DNA of 64,000 nt from an uncultured Clostridium sp. Lineage in GTDB: Bacteria; Bacillota; Clostridia; TANB77; CAG-508. Shown here piece by piece: positions 53,931 through 63,915 of this stretch. Under the pieces are notes generated by a model, which had not been told where the DNA came from, did not search any database, and was given only the letters and a program-made list of their open reading frames with translations. The DNA is taken from positions 36,647 through 100,646 of the forward strand of contig USFW01000003.1 of assembly GCA_900553985.1 (NCBI GenBank), given 5' to 3'. The translations under genes and the position numbers were made by a program. The stretch's first letter is position 1. Each line of letters begins with the position of its first letter.

Positions 53931-54155
53931 TGGAATATAATCAATAATATCAGTAATTTTGCAATTTAAATAATCACATAATCTTGCTATAACAAATATA
54001 TCAAATCGGACTAATTCACCTGATATTATTCTTTTTAATACTTTAAAATCTGTATTTGTATCTTTCATTAATTTATTTATACTAATTTTTTTCTTTCTTA
54101 GAATATCATCTAGTTTAAATAAATATTCTCCTTTTTCTATATTCAATTTTACCAT
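53919..54155 (-). CDS. XRE/Cro-type HTH regulator (divergent from second pilin-like protein)
   Basis: 78 residues. YLFKLDDILRKKKISINKLMKDTNTDFKVLKRIISGELVRFDIFVIARLCDYLNCKITDIIDYIP is the Cro/C1 HTH, same length as the 10846 protein (78 residues) but divergent in sequence. Divergent from 54276. Operators in the gap are described at 54164-54233. Confidence 0.85.
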   Translation of the reverse strand: MVKLNIEKGEYLFKLDDILRKKKISINKLMKDTNTDFKVLKRIISGELVRFDIFVIARLCDYLNCKITDIIDYIPNKK

Positions 54156-54163
54156 ATTTATCT

Positions 54164-54233
54164 CCTAAAAAACTATAAAAACATTATATAGTTTTTTAGG
54201 TTACTTGACTATTGGTTATATAACCAGTATAAT
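54164..54233. promoter_or_regulatory. Inverted-repeat operators and consensus promoter
   Basis: CCTAAAAAACTATA (54164-54177) and TATAGTTTTTTAGG (54187-54200) are exact inverted copies with a 9-base gap. Promoter TTGACT (54205-54210) and TATAAT (54228-54233), 17 bases between, has a perfect palindrome GGTTATATAACC (54214-54225) inside the spacer. A repressor bound there would block polymerase. The likely repressor is the XRE product at 53919. Confidence 0.75.
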
Positions 54234-54275
54234 GTGTATGGATTAATTTTTGAGAAAAAAGGAGAAATAAAATAA

Positions 54276-55430
54276 ATGAAAAAACTAAAAAAAGAAAATA
54301 AAGTTAAAATTGAAAGAAAAAATGAGATTGGAATTACATTAATAGCATTAGTAATTACAATTATTGTATTATTAATTTTAACAGGAGTATCAATAGCGAT
54401 GCTAACAGGGGATAATGGAATATTAAAACAAGCAACTGAAGCTAAAGTACAAACAGATATAGGAGAACAAACAGAAAAAATAAAATTAGCAGTAACAGAT
54501 GCTAAAATAACAAACGAAGAGTATCAAGAGTTAAATTTTGAAAATTTACGAAATGCAATAGCTAAACAATTTGGAAATGTGGCAGAAGTAACAGCCAATG
54601 CAGATGGAACATTTTTAGTAAAAATTAGGGATAGAACTTATAATATTTTTTCTGATGGAACAGTATATTTAAAAGATCCAAGTAATTTTGCTAGTTTAAT
54701 AACTCCACAAAACTATGGAGAAAAAGTAAAATATAGTGCTAATGGAGTAACTGATTGGAAAATTTTTTATAATGACGGAAATAATGTATTTTTAATTGCA
54801 TCTGATTATTTAGAAAATACAAAGATACCTTCTGATTTAGGGATTGTAGGAGAAGGAACATATAAGGTTAGTTGGAACGAATTGATATATAGTGGAGCAG
54901 AAGATGTGAAACAAGAAATAGCTAATAAATATAAGTTAAAATGTTATCCGGACAATAAAAATAGTATGAAGGCAGTAGCTAGTTTAATGGATATAGAAAA
55001 GTGGAAGGTTTTCGTAGACACTAATGTAGCAGATTCTGCTATTGGCAGTCCAACAATAGAAATGTTTTGTGATAGTTGGAATCAAAAAGGATATACACAA
55101 TTATATTGTAATAATTATGATAGTAGAGGATATTTTGTAGGGGGGAATGACAAACCATCTACTATGAAATATGATATTTCAAGTAATGCTGGATATAATG
55201 ATAAATTATATTATCCACATAAGGAATTAACGGAAGATGGATGTATGGGATATTTTTTAGCTTCAACAGTAGCTAATGATAGTGGAAATTTAATGAGAAT
55301 TAGTTCAGCAGGAAATATAAATTATAGGCATCAAAGTGTTGCACTTGAAGGATTACGTCCAGTCGTATGTTTGAAAACTTCAATAAATGGTGAATGGGAT
55401 AAGAATAAAAATGAATGGATATTAAAATAA
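54276..55430 (+). CDS. Pilin-like surface protein, second XRE-linked copy
   Basis: 384 residues. Basic leader, then NEIGITLIALVITIIVLLILT, the same prepilin-like helix as 11274. A Gln/Glu/Lys-rich coiled stretch (about 55-110), then an extracellular domain with Trp/Tyr-rich segments and a C-terminal GLRPVVCLKTS. No BspA repeats. The C-terminal RPVV motif is common in Clostridial surface proteins with a lectin-like fold, but I cannot confirm the fold. Ribosome binding site AAGGAG. Confidence 0.7.
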   Translation: MKKLKKENKVKIERKNEIGITLIALVITIIVLLILTGVSIAMLTGDNGILKQATEAKVQTDIGEQTEKIKLAVTDAKITNEEYQELNFENLRNAIAKQFGNVAEVTANADGTFLVKIRDRTYNIFSDGTVYLKDPSNFASLITPQNYGEKVKYSANGVTDWKIFYNDGNNVFLIASDYLENTKIPSDLGIVGEGTYKVSWNELIYSGAEDVKQEIANKYKLKCYPDNKNSMKAVASLMDIEKWKVFVDTNVADSAIGSPTIEMFCDSWNQKGYTQLYCNNYDSRGYFVGGNDKPSTMKYDISSNAGYNDKLYYPHKELTEDGCMGYFLASTVANDSGNLMRISSAGNINYRHQSVALEGLRPVVCLKTSINGEWDKNKNEWILK

Positions 55431-55558
55431 AAAAGTTTATAAATAGGTACGAATTTATTATTGGTTTTATAGTAAGAATAAACATAAAAAGGATAATGGG
55501 AATTTATAATTTCACAAAAACTAAGATAATTTTTATTGAAAATTAGAAAGTTAAAATG

Positions 55559-55602
55559 AAATAGGGACATAAAAAATTTCATTTTATGTTCCTATTTTAT
55601 TT
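55559..55602. terminator. Bidirectional terminator
   Basis: AATAGGGACATAAAA and TTTTATGTTCCTATTTTATTT. Serves the convergent ends of 54276 and the U32 gene. Confidence 0.75.
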
Positions 55603-58167
55603 TTAAATCTCACGATTCAAATTCCCATTAGTATAATTTTTTCCCTCTAATCTTTCACCATTTCTAACTTTTGAAACAATATTATTAATCTCATCAATAT
55701 TTTCCTCTAAAATATCAACCCTAGCAAAATTAATATTAAAATCAGAAGGAGAAATTGAAGTTATTTTACTATTATAAATAGTTGTAACAGTTTGAATGTT
55801 ATCAGGTGAAATTTGAAAAGTCATATTAAGTCTATCTTTCAGAAGATAAGAATTTTTACTATTACACTTTTGTTTACAAGTAGGATAACATTTATCAGTT
55901 TCACCAAGCAAGCAATAATTCATATTAAGAACTGGAGTTTTCCCATATACAATTAATTCATTATCTAAAGTATTACAAATTGATAAAGAATTAATGGTAG
56001 TTTTATCTAATTCGGGAGAAATAGTATATCTAATTGCTCCTAATTCTTTTAACTCTGAAATAGTATAGTTATTATACACATTAAATGTATAGTTGGTAAT
56101 TATTTCAAAATTTTTATTAAATTCTTTAGATAAAGATTCTAATAATTTAAAATTGCATATATTAGAAATCACAAAACCTTGTATCTTATAATTTTGCAAA
56201 GTATTTTCTATATTAGATAAAAGTAAATTTTTATAATTTGACTTTATAATAGTTGGCATATAAATATATATATTAAATTTACTATCTAAAATATGTAATA
56301 TATCAGCAAAAGTTCTGTTAGTAAAATACTTAAGAGGTATATAAACATTTTTTATTTTATCACTTAACTTTGAATAATCATAATCTAAATTCAAAATATT
56401 TAGTAATACTGAAATATCAAAATTTTTAGAGTTACTATTAAAAACTAGATTACCTTTAATAGCTTTAGTAAGTCCAATATTTTCATAGTTACAATTTGAG
56501 TTTAAGCTGTTTTCAATATTTTCAGGATTACAGTTCAAATTTAATTTATTATCTTCAGTTTTATTATTTACATTTGATTCATTGCATGGTAAATTATAGC
56601 CATCTAAATTAAAATAATTGTTTCTCTTAATTTTTTTAAGAGCATAATCTTCAACTAAGGCTAAAACTTTTCTTCTTAAATCATTTAAAAGACTTAATTT
56701 AGGAATAAACAATCCGGCATCTAAATCTATATTAAAATGTTTAAACTCAAAAGGAGTAGAAGCTGTTTTTGAAAATTGACTTATTATAGTTTCTTCACTT
56801 AAAGGTCTATTTTTAGCTTCTAATGGAATTAAATCAGAAACATAATTTATAAATAAATCTTTATATAATTCTATATTAGAAGATGAGGATACTGAAACTA
56901 CAATAGGTTTACCTTCTTTTATAGAAATATTGCAATTAAGAGCAACTTTTCTATATTCTTTAGAATAACTTGATTTTGCTAAATCGCTTAATTCTTTTGA
57001 ACTCATTTTATAAACATTATTACCTAATTTAATATTTCCCTTCATTCTACCAATAATTACAGTATCTCCAACATTAGTTTCAGTAATATTTTTATTATTA
57101 CAATTCATCAACTCAGAAACAGTATAAGAACCTTGCTCATAATCAACAGAAATTGTATCACCAATCTTAATAGGTTCGTTTAGTTTTATTGTAATTAATC
57201 CTTTTTTTTCATTATATTTTTGAATCTTTCCTAAGTAAAGACCCATATTATTAGGCTTTTCCTTATAAACTAAATCTTTATTCCCAGAATTAGATAAATG
57301 CCCAGAAGAAGACATGCCTCTATTAAAAACTTGTAATAGTTCTTTTCTATCATTTTCATCGATAATATATTCTTCATTAGAATATGCTAAATCTATATAT
57401 TTTCTATAAATTCTAGTTACAGTAGCAACATATTCAGGATTTTTCATTCTACCTTCAATTTTAAAACATTTAACACCTGATTCTATTAACTTAGGAATAT
57501 AATCTAAACCACATAAATCACGAGTACTTAAAAGATATCCTGAATTTATTTTTTTATCATTTTCTAATAACTCAAAAGGTAATCTACAAGGACCAGCACA
57601 TTTGCCTCTGTTGCCAGAACGGCCACCTATCATACTAGAAAAAAGACATTGACCAGAATAAGAAATACATAAAGCTCCATGGATAAAAGTTTCAATTTCT
57701 ACATCAGTATTTTTACAAATAAAATCAATATCATTTACAGAAAGTTCTCTTGAAAGAACAATTCTTTTAAAACCTAAATCTTGTAACTCTAAAGCTCCAT
57801 TTAAATTATGAACAGTCATTTGAGTACTAGCATGAACTGGTAAATCAGGAAAAGTTTTTATTAATTTCATTGCTAAACCTAAATCCTGAACAATAATTGC
57901 ATCAATTCCAAATTTATAAGCTTTTTTAGCTAAGTTTAGAGCTGATTCAAGTTCATTATTTTTTATTAATGTATTTAATGTAAGATTTGTCTTAACTCCT
58001 CTTATTTTTGCATATTCAATAACCTTCTCTAAGGTTTCGTCATCAAAATTAGTAGCAAAAGCTCTAGCGCTAAAAATATCAGCACCAAAATATACACTAT
58101 TTGCACCATTTTGAACGGCAGCTTTTAAACATTCAAAATCACCAACAGGTGAAAGTAATTCAACCAT
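55603..58167 (-). CDS. Peptidase U32 family protein (tRNA/rRNA hydroxylation-linked)
   Basis: About 854 residues from ATG 58167; an alternative in-frame TTG at 58185 is close to AAAGGAA and cannot be excluded. MVELLSPVGDFECLKAAVQNGANSVYFGADIFSARAFATNF and the Cys set CSGQCLFSSMIGGRSGNRGKCAGPCRLPFELL are the U32 signature. A DUF3656-like segment follows at about 370-560, then a C-terminal repeat of the barrel with CKQKC. U32 proteins such as TrhP and RlhA hydroxylate RNA uridine or cytidine using an iron-sulfur cluster. Length fits long U32 proteins. Confidence 0.9.
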   Translation of the reverse strand: MVELLSPVGDFECLKAAVQNGANSVYFGADIFSARAFATNFDDETLEKVIEYAKIRGVKTNLTLNTLIKNNELESALNLAKKAYKFGIDAIIVQDLGLAMKLIKTFPDLPVHASTQMTVHNLNGALELQDLGFKRIVLSRELSVNDIDFICKNTDVEIETFIHGALCISYSGQCLFSSMIGGRSGNRGKCAGPCRLPFELLENDKKINSGYLLSTRDLCGLDYIPKLIESGVKCFKIEGRMKNPEYVATVTRIYRKYIDLAYSNEEYIIDENDRKELLQVFNRGMSSSGHLSNSGNKDLVYKEKPNNMGLYLGKIQKYNEKKGLITIKLNEPIKIGDTISVDYEQGSYTVSELMNCNNKNITETNVGDTVIIGRMKGNIKLGNNVYKMSSKELSDLAKSSYSKEYRKVALNCNISIKEGKPIVVSVSSSSNIELYKDLFINYVSDLIPLEAKNRPLSEETIISQFSKTASTPFEFKHFNIDLDAGLFIPKLSLLNDLRRKVLALVEDYALKKIKRNNYFNLDGYNLPCNESNVNNKTEDNKLNLNCNPENIENSLNSNCNYENIGLTKAIKGNLVFNSNSKNFDISVLLNILNLDYDYSKLSDKIKNVYIPLKYFTNRTFADILHILDSKFNIYIYMPTIIKSNYKNLLLSNIENTLQNYKIQGFVISNICNFKLLESLSKEFNKNFEIITNYTFNVYNNYTISELKELGAIRYTISPELDKTTINSLSICNTLDNELIVYGKTPVLNMNYCLLGETDKCYPTCKQKCNSKNSYLLKDRLNMTFQISPDNIQTVTTIYNSKITSISPSDFNINFARVDILEENIDEINNIVSKVRNGERLEGKNYTNGNLNREI

Positions 58168-58348
58168 AATTTTATATATAACCAATTCCTTTCATTTATT
58201 TTTTAGTATTTTGAGTATATATCTATTAACTAAATTCGACATTATTATATCATTTTCAATCTTTTTTGTAAAATTTTATTAAATATTAATTTTAAAACCA
58301 GTATTTTCATTGTATTTAAAAAATCTATGGTAATTTCAAGTAAAAATG

Positions 58349-58357
58349 TGCTATAAT
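58349..58357 (+). promoter_or_regulatory. Extended -10 promoter for the 58478 operon
   Basis: TGCTATAAT at 58349-58357, an extended -10 element, lies 120 bases upstream of the 58478 start. There is no good -35. The rest of 58186-58477 has only AT-rich sequence. Confidence 0.45.
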
Positions 58358-58477
58358 ATTAAATAGAAAATAAAATTTAAAATACATTTTAATTGTTAAT
58401 GTTTATTTTGACTTTCACAATTAAAATGCAAATTAAAGTAAATAATGTATAACAATTATAAAAAGGAGAGTGAATAT

Positions 58478-58753
58478 ATGGTATATACACTTTGCAAATA
58501 TCCAGATGAAACAGAGGTAGTTTTTTCAGATATTCGTAAAAAAGACAATGGAGAAGAATATATTAGAGTTTCTTTTGAACGACCTACTGAACATGGATTT
58601 GATACAGTTGTTTTTGAACTTCCTAGCTATAAAATAGTAGAGAGGGATGGACAGTATTCAGATGAAGAGGTAGAAGAATTTAGAAAAATAGTTGAAAGAG
58701 GAGCACATCTATTTTTTAAGTATGCGCGTGAAGGAGGTCTTAAATTTGCCTAA
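58478..58753 (+). CDS. Small acidic protein paired with DUF4160 gene
   Basis: 91 residues from ATG 58478 (AAGGAGAGTG upstream; earlier in-frame ATG has no site). MVYTLCKYPDETEVVFSDIRKKDNGEEYIRVSFERPTEHGFDTVVFELPSYKI... is acidic and unrecognised. It overlaps the DUF4160 start by 8 bases (TTG 58746), so the two are translationally coupled. Such pairs of small proteins with DUF4160 are often considered toxin-antitoxin-like, though evidence is thin. Confidence 0.6.
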   Translation: MVYTLCKYPDETEVVFSDIRKKDNGEEYIRVSFERPTEHGFDTVVFELPSYKIVERDGQYSDEEVEEFRKIVERGAHLFFKYAREGGLKFA

Positions 58754-59025
58754 TTTATTAGAAACAATGCGGTTATAAAATTTATTTTTGGTCTAATGAG
58801 AACGATGAACCTATTCATGTGCATGTTTCAAAAGGTAAACCAAATGGAAATTCTACAAAAATTTGGCTTACAAAATCAGGAGACTGTATATTAGCTAATA
58901 ATTTAAGTAAAATTCCAAAAAATGAATTGAATAGAATAATGGAAATTATCTCATTAAATTATTTTGGAATTGTTTCAAAATGGAAAGAAGTACAACAACA
59001 AAGTCCAGTTAAATTTTATTGCTAA
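58746..59025 (+). CDS. DUF4160 protein (single-base frameshift near 58768)
   Basis: TTG start supported by AAGGAGG at 58731. After MPNLLET the frame meets an extra base at 58766-58770. Dropping it gives GYKIYFWSNENDEPIHVHVSKGKPNGNSTKIWLTKS..., the DUF4160 core with the HVHV motif, ending at 59025. About 92 residues when corrected, normal for the family. DUF4160 genes are usually paired with a small upstream or downstream gene. The function is unknown. Confidence 0.7.
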
Positions 59026-59057
59026 CATTACATGATGATATAGTAAGGAGAAAAAAT

Positions 59058-62000
59058 ATGTCAGAAGAAAATACAAAAACAAAAAAAGTAAAAGATATAT
59101 TTAGTGATTACAAAACAAGTTCAAATATACAATATGCAAATATTGAAGGACTAAACGTAATAAAAAAGACAAATACATTGCAAGTATTAATATATTTTGA
59201 CGAATATATAGAAATAAAAGAATTATGGTTTTTTGAAAAATTCCTAAGAGAAAGATTTCAATTTGAACAAATTGACTTAAAAATAAAATATCACGAAGGA
59301 GTAAAACTAAATTCAATACAAAAAGAGTGGAAAAATATTATTGCATATATGGCACATAAATATCCATTAATGAAGCCAATGTTACTGTTAAAAAGTGATG
59401 TTAGTGTTGAAGGAAAAGAAATAAATGTAAAAATGCACATAAAAGGTGCAGATTTTTTAAAGGCTAAAAAGACAGATAAGGAATTAGAAAAAGTTCTTAA
59501 AAATATATTTGGAATTGAGTATAAGGTAAACTTGACAGAACAACTATCAAAAGAAGAAATTAAACAAATTGAAGAAGAAATAAAAAATGTAGAAGAAAAA
59601 GCCATTGCACATATTGAAGAATTAAATATGATCCAAGCTAAAGAAAATGAAAAAGAAGCAAATAATCAAAATAGCCAAGATGTGCCCGAATATAATGACC
59701 CAGACTATATGCCACCAACAGGACTAGAAGGATATATTCCAGAAGAGGAAATGGAGGGAGGACTTCCACAAATACCAGATGATATGACTGAGTATGAAGA
59801 ACAAGAATATATAATGGGAAAACCATCTAAAGCAAAAGAAAATAAAGTACATATAAAAGATATAACAGCAAGTAATTCTAGAATTACAATAGAAGGAAGA
59901 ATATTAACAAGTGAATGTAGAGAAACAAGAACAGGAAAAGGAATGTTAATATTTGATATATATGATGGAACTGGAACAATTACTTGTAAATCTTTTGCAA
60001 AAGATATTTCAGAAGGAAAAGAAGTTATAGAAAGAATTCAAAATGCAAAAGCAATAAAAGCAATAGGAAAAGCAGGATTGGATGCATATGCTGGAGATGT
60101 AACAATAATGGCAAATACTATTATTGCAAGTAATTGTGATGTACCAGAACTTCCAGAAGATGATGAAGATACACCATTAATTTTAGGAATGAATCCAAAT
60201 ATAACAGAAAATGTAGTGAAAATTTCCGAATTAAATGTAGATGATGGAAAAGTAGCACTAGATGGTGAAATTATAGGAATGGAAGATAGAGAATTAAAAT
60301 CTGGAAAAACACTTCTAAGTTTTGATTTATATGATGGTTCAAGTAGTATGACTTGTAAAGCATTTTTAAATAGAGATGTTAGCAAAAAAGTAATAAAAAG
60401 AATGAAAAATGCAAAAGGGGTAAAAATTTCTGGGAATGCTCAAATGGATTCATTTTCTAATGAACTAACAGTAATGGCAAATACAATAGTGGAAAGTGAA
60501 GGATTAAAGAAAACAGTAAGACAAGATAATAGTGAAGTAAAAAGAGTAGAATTACATATGCATACAAAAATGAGCCAAATGGATGCAATGACATCAGCAA
60601 AAAATTTAATAAAAAGAGCAATGAAATGGGGAATGAAGTCAATAGCAATAACAGACCATGGAGTAGTACAAGCCTTCCCAGAAGCTCACAAAATGTTAGG
60701 ATATGATAATAAAGATATAAAAATAATTTATGGAGTTGAAGCATATCTTGCTCCAGATAATACAAAAACAGTATATAATGGAAAAGGGCAAAGTATAGAT
60801 ACAACATATTGTGTACTAGACTTAGAAACTACAGGATTTTCAGCTGTTACAGAAAAAATAACAGAAGTAGGAATAATGAAAGTAAAAAATGGAGAAGTAA
60901 TAGGGAATTTTAGTACATTTGTAAATCCAGAAAAACATATTCCAGAAAGAGTAACCGAAGTAACAAACATAACAGATGAAATGGTAAAAGATGCAGAAAC
61001 TATAGAAAAAGTATTTCCAAAAATATTAGAGTTTTTAGGAGATGATAAAGAAACTGTAATAGTAGCACATAATGCAAACTTTGATGTAGGATTTCTAAAA
61101 CAAAATGCAAAAGCTTTAGGATATGAATTTAACTATACATATTTAGATACATTAAGTTTAGCAAAAGATTTATTCCCTGATTATAAAAAATATAAACTTG
61201 GAAAAATAGCAGAAAATTTAGGAATAAAAGTAGAAGTAGCACACCGTGCTTTAGATGATGTTGATACAACTGTTAAAGTATTTAAGGTAATGATAGATAT
61301 GTTAAAGAAAAAAGGTGCTGAGATAGTTGAAGATATAGACAGAGTTGCAGCAGATTCAGAAGCCAAAAAAGAAGAGTATAAAAAATTAAAGACATATCAT
61401 GCAATAATATTAGCTAAAAATTATGTAGGTCTAAGAAATCTGTATAAATTAGTATCATTGTCACATTTACATTATTTTTATAGAAAACCAAGAATTTTAA
61501 AAAGTTTATATAAAAAATATTCAGAAGGATTAATACTAGGAAGTGCCTGTGAAGCAGGAGAAGTATATCAAGCAATAGAACTTGGTAAAACAGATGAAGA
61601 AATAGAAGAAATTGCAAGTGACTATGATTACTTAGAAATTCAACCAACAGGAAACAATGAATTTTTAATAAGAAATGAAAAAGTTGCTGATGAAGAAGCT
61701 TTAAGAGATATAAATAGAAAAATAGTAGCATTAGGAGAAAAATTAAATAAACCAGTAGTAGCAACCTGTGATGTTCATTTTATGGACCCACAAGATGAAA
61801 TATATAGGCGTATATTAGAAGCTGGACAAAAATATGATGATGCAGATAATCAAGCACCACTATACTTAAGAACAACAGAAGAAATGCTAGATGAATTTAG
61901 TTATTTAGGAAAAGAAAAAGCATATGAAGTTGTTGTAACAAATACAAATAAAATATCAGATATGTGTGACCAAATAAGTCCTATATCACCTGAAAAATGT

Positions 62001-63887
62001 CCTCCACACATACCAGGATGTGAGCAAACTATTAAAGACATAGCATATAATAAAGCACATGAGTTATATGGTGACCCACTTCCAGAAATAGTGCAAACAA
62101 GACTTGATAAAGAACTAGATTCAATTATAAAAAATGGATTTTCAGTTATGTATATAATTGCACAAAAATTAGTATGGAAGTCAAATGAAGATGGGTATAT
62201 AGTTGGTTCGAGGGGGTCAGTAGGTTCTTCATTTGTTGCTAATATGACAGGAATAACAGAAGTAAATTCATTACCAGCACATTATAGATGTCCAAACTGT
62301 AAATATTCAGACTTTACAGATTATGGAGTAAAAAATGGATTTGACTTACCAGATAAGGAATGTCCAAAATGTGGTCATAAATTAGATAAAGATGGAATGG
62401 ATATACCATTTGAAACCTTCTTAGGATTTAATGGAGATAAAGAACCAGATATAGACTTAAACTTCTCAGGAGAATATCAAGCAAAAGCACATAAATATAC
62501 AGAAGTAATATTTGGAAAAGGTACAACCTTTAAAGCAGGAACAATAGGTACAGTAGCAGATAAAACTGCATTTGGATATGTTAAAAATTATTATGAAGAA
62601 AGACATATTCCAGTAAATCAAGCAGAAATAAAAAGAATATCGCAAGGATGTACAGGAATAAAAAGAACAACAGGTCAACATCCAGGAGGAATCATAGTAG
62701 TTCCAAAAGGAAGAGAAATATATGAATTTTGCCCAGTACAACACCCAGCAGATGACCCAAATTCAGACATCATAACAACACATTTTGACTATCACTCAAT
62801 AGATGCAAACCTATTAAAACTAGATATACTAGGACACGACGATCCGACAGTTATAAGAATGCTACAAGACATAACAGGAATCGACCCAACAAAAGTACCA
62901 CTAGATGACAAAGAAACAATGTCAATATTTAGTTCAACAAAAGCACTAGGAGTAACACCTGAACAAATACACTCAGAAGTAGGCAGTTTTGGAATACCAG
63001 AGTTCGGAACAAAATTTGTTAGAGGAATGTTAGTAGACACAAAACCAACAACTTTTGATGAGTTAATTCGTATATCAGGATTATCACATGGTACAGACGT
63101 GTGGTTAGGAAATGCACAAAGCTTAATAGAACAAGGAACAGTAACACTAACAGAAGCAATATGTTGTCGTGATGATATAATGATATATTTAATAAAACAA
63201 GGAGTACCACCAAATCCAGCATTTAAAATAATGGAAACAGTTCGTAAAGGAAAAGCATTAAAAGACCCAGCAAAATGGGCAGAATATGTAAGTTTAATGA
63301 AAGAACATAATGTACCAGATTGGTATATAAAATCCTGTGAAAAAATTAAATATATGTTCCCAAAAGCCCATGCAGCAGCATATGTTACAAATGCTTTTAG
63401 AATAGCATGGTTTAAAGTACATGAGCCTAAAGCATATTATACAGCATTTTTCTCAATAAGAGCAGCAGACGACTTTGATAGTGAAATCATGATATTTGGA
63501 AAAGAAAAAGTGAAAAATAAAATGAAAGAAATTGACTTATTAGGAAATAATGCAACTCCAAAAGACAAGACAATGTATCCAGTATTAGAACTTGTTTTAG
63601 AAATGTATGAAAGAGGAATAAAATTCTTACCAATAGATTTATATAAATCAAGTGCAACAAAATTTATTGTAGAAGAAGAGGGAATAAGACCACCTCTAAA
63701 TAGTATTGCAGGATTAGGAACAGTTGCAGCATTAGGAATTGAAAATGCAAGAAAAGATGGCAAATTCATGTCTATTGACGATATGAAAATTCGTTCAAAA
63801 GTAGGAGATTCAGTAGCTGAACTTTTGAAGAAATTTGGATGTTTAGATGGAATGAGCCAGAGTAATCAGTTGAGTTTGTTTGGGTAG
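59058..63887 (+). CDS. polC: DNA polymerase III PolC
   Basis: 1609 residues from ATG 59058 (AAGGAG upstream; the in-frame start at 59019 is unlikely). N-terminal domains, an OB fold (about 270-350), a second similar OB-like region (about 390-475), the PHP domain (ELHMHTKMSQMDAM near 500), the DEDDh proofreading exonuclease inserted (CVLDLETTGFSAV near 585, AHNANFDVGFL near 675, HRALDDVDTT), a four-Cys zinc module CPNCKYSD...CPKCGHKL near 1080, and the polymerase core. Normal PolC architecture, the main replicative polymerase of low-GC Firmicutes. The two OB-like segments are near-duplicates, which is longer than the usual single one. Confidence 0.93.
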   Translation: MSEENTKTKKVKDIFSDYKTSSNIQYANIEGLNVIKKTNTLQVLIYFDEYIEIKELWFFEKFLRERFQFEQIDLKIKYHEGVKLNSIQKEWKNIIAYMAHKYPLMKPMLLLKSDVSVEGKEINVKMHIKGADFLKAKKTDKELEKVLKNIFGIEYKVNLTEQLSKEEIKQIEEEIKNVEEKAIAHIEELNMIQAKENEKEANNQNSQDVPEYNDPDYMPPTGLEGYIPEEEMEGGLPQIPDDMTEYEEQEYIMGKPSKAKENKVHIKDITASNSRITIEGRILTSECRETRTGKGMLIFDIYDGTGTITCKSFAKDISEGKEVIERIQNAKAIKAIGKAGLDAYAGDVTIMANTIIASNCDVPELPEDDEDTPLILGMNPNITENVVKISELNVDDGKVALDGEIIGMEDRELKSGKTLLSFDLYDGSSSMTCKAFLNRDVSKKVIKRMKNAKGVKISGNAQMDSFSNELTVMANTIVESEGLKKTVRQDNSEVKRVELHMHTKMSQMDAMTSAKNLIKRAMKWGMKSIAITDHGVVQAFPEAHKMLGYDNKDIKIIYGVEAYLAPDNTKTVYNGKGQSIDTTYCVLDLETTGFSAVTEKITEVGIMKVKNGEVIGNFSTFVNPEKHIPERVTEVTNITDEMVKDAETIEKVFPKILEFLGDDKETVIVAHNANFDVGFLKQNAKALGYEFNYTYLDTLSLAKDLFPDYKKYKLGKIAENLGIKVEVAHRALDDVDTTVKVFKVMIDMLKKKGAEIVEDIDRVAADSEAKKEEYKKLKTYHAIILAKNYVGLRNLYKLVSLSHLHYFYRKPRILKSLYKKYSEGLILGSACEAGEVYQAIELGKTDEEIEEIASDYDYLEIQPTGNNEFLIRNEKVADEEALRDINRKIVALGEKLNKPVVATCDVHFMDPQDEIYRRILEAGQKYDDADNQAPLYLRTTEEMLDEFSYLGKEKAYEVVVTNTNKISDMCDQISPISPEKCPPHIPGCEQTIKDIAYNKAHELYGDPLPEIVQTRLDKELDSIIKNGFSVMYIIAQKLVWKSNEDGYIVGSRGSVGSSFVANMTGITEVNSLPAHYRCPNCKYSDFTDYGVKNGFDLPDKECPKCGHKLDKDGMDIPFETFLGFNGDKEPDIDLNFSGEYQAKAHKYTEVIFGKGTTFKAGTIGTVADKTAFGYVKNYYEERHIPVNQAEIKRISQGCTGIKRTTGQHPGGIIVVPKGREIYEFCPVQHPADDPNSDIITTHFDYHSIDANLLKLDILGHDDPTVIRMLQDITGIDPTKVPLDDKETMSIFSSTKALGVTPEQIHSEVGSFGIPEFGTKFVRGMLVDTKPTTFDELIRISGLSHGTDVWLGNAQSLIEQGTVTLTEAICCRDDIMIYLIKQGVPPNPAFKIMETVRKGKALKDPAKWAEYVSLMKEHNVPDWYIKSCEKIKYMFPKAHAAAYVTNAFRIAWFKVHEPKAYYTAFFSIRAADDFDSEIMIFGKEKVKNKMKEIDLLGNNATPKDKTMYPVLELVLEMYERGIKFLPIDLYKSSATKFIVEEEGIRPPLNSIAGLGTVAALGIENARKDGKFMSIDDMKIRSKVGDSVAELLKKFGCLDGMSQSNQLSLFG

Positions 63888-63915
63888 AGTAAGCAGTTAG
63901 TAATAGCATTTATGA

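Noticed and set aside
54276..55430. Diversity-generating retroelement target protein, suggested by the C-terminal GLRPVV motif
   Set aside because: No reverse transcriptase, template repeat or A-to-N variable region is visible in the window.
58230..58240. Spo0A box (TTCGACA) between the U32 and 58478 genes
   Set aside because: Same reasoning: short core match, no supporting promoter context.
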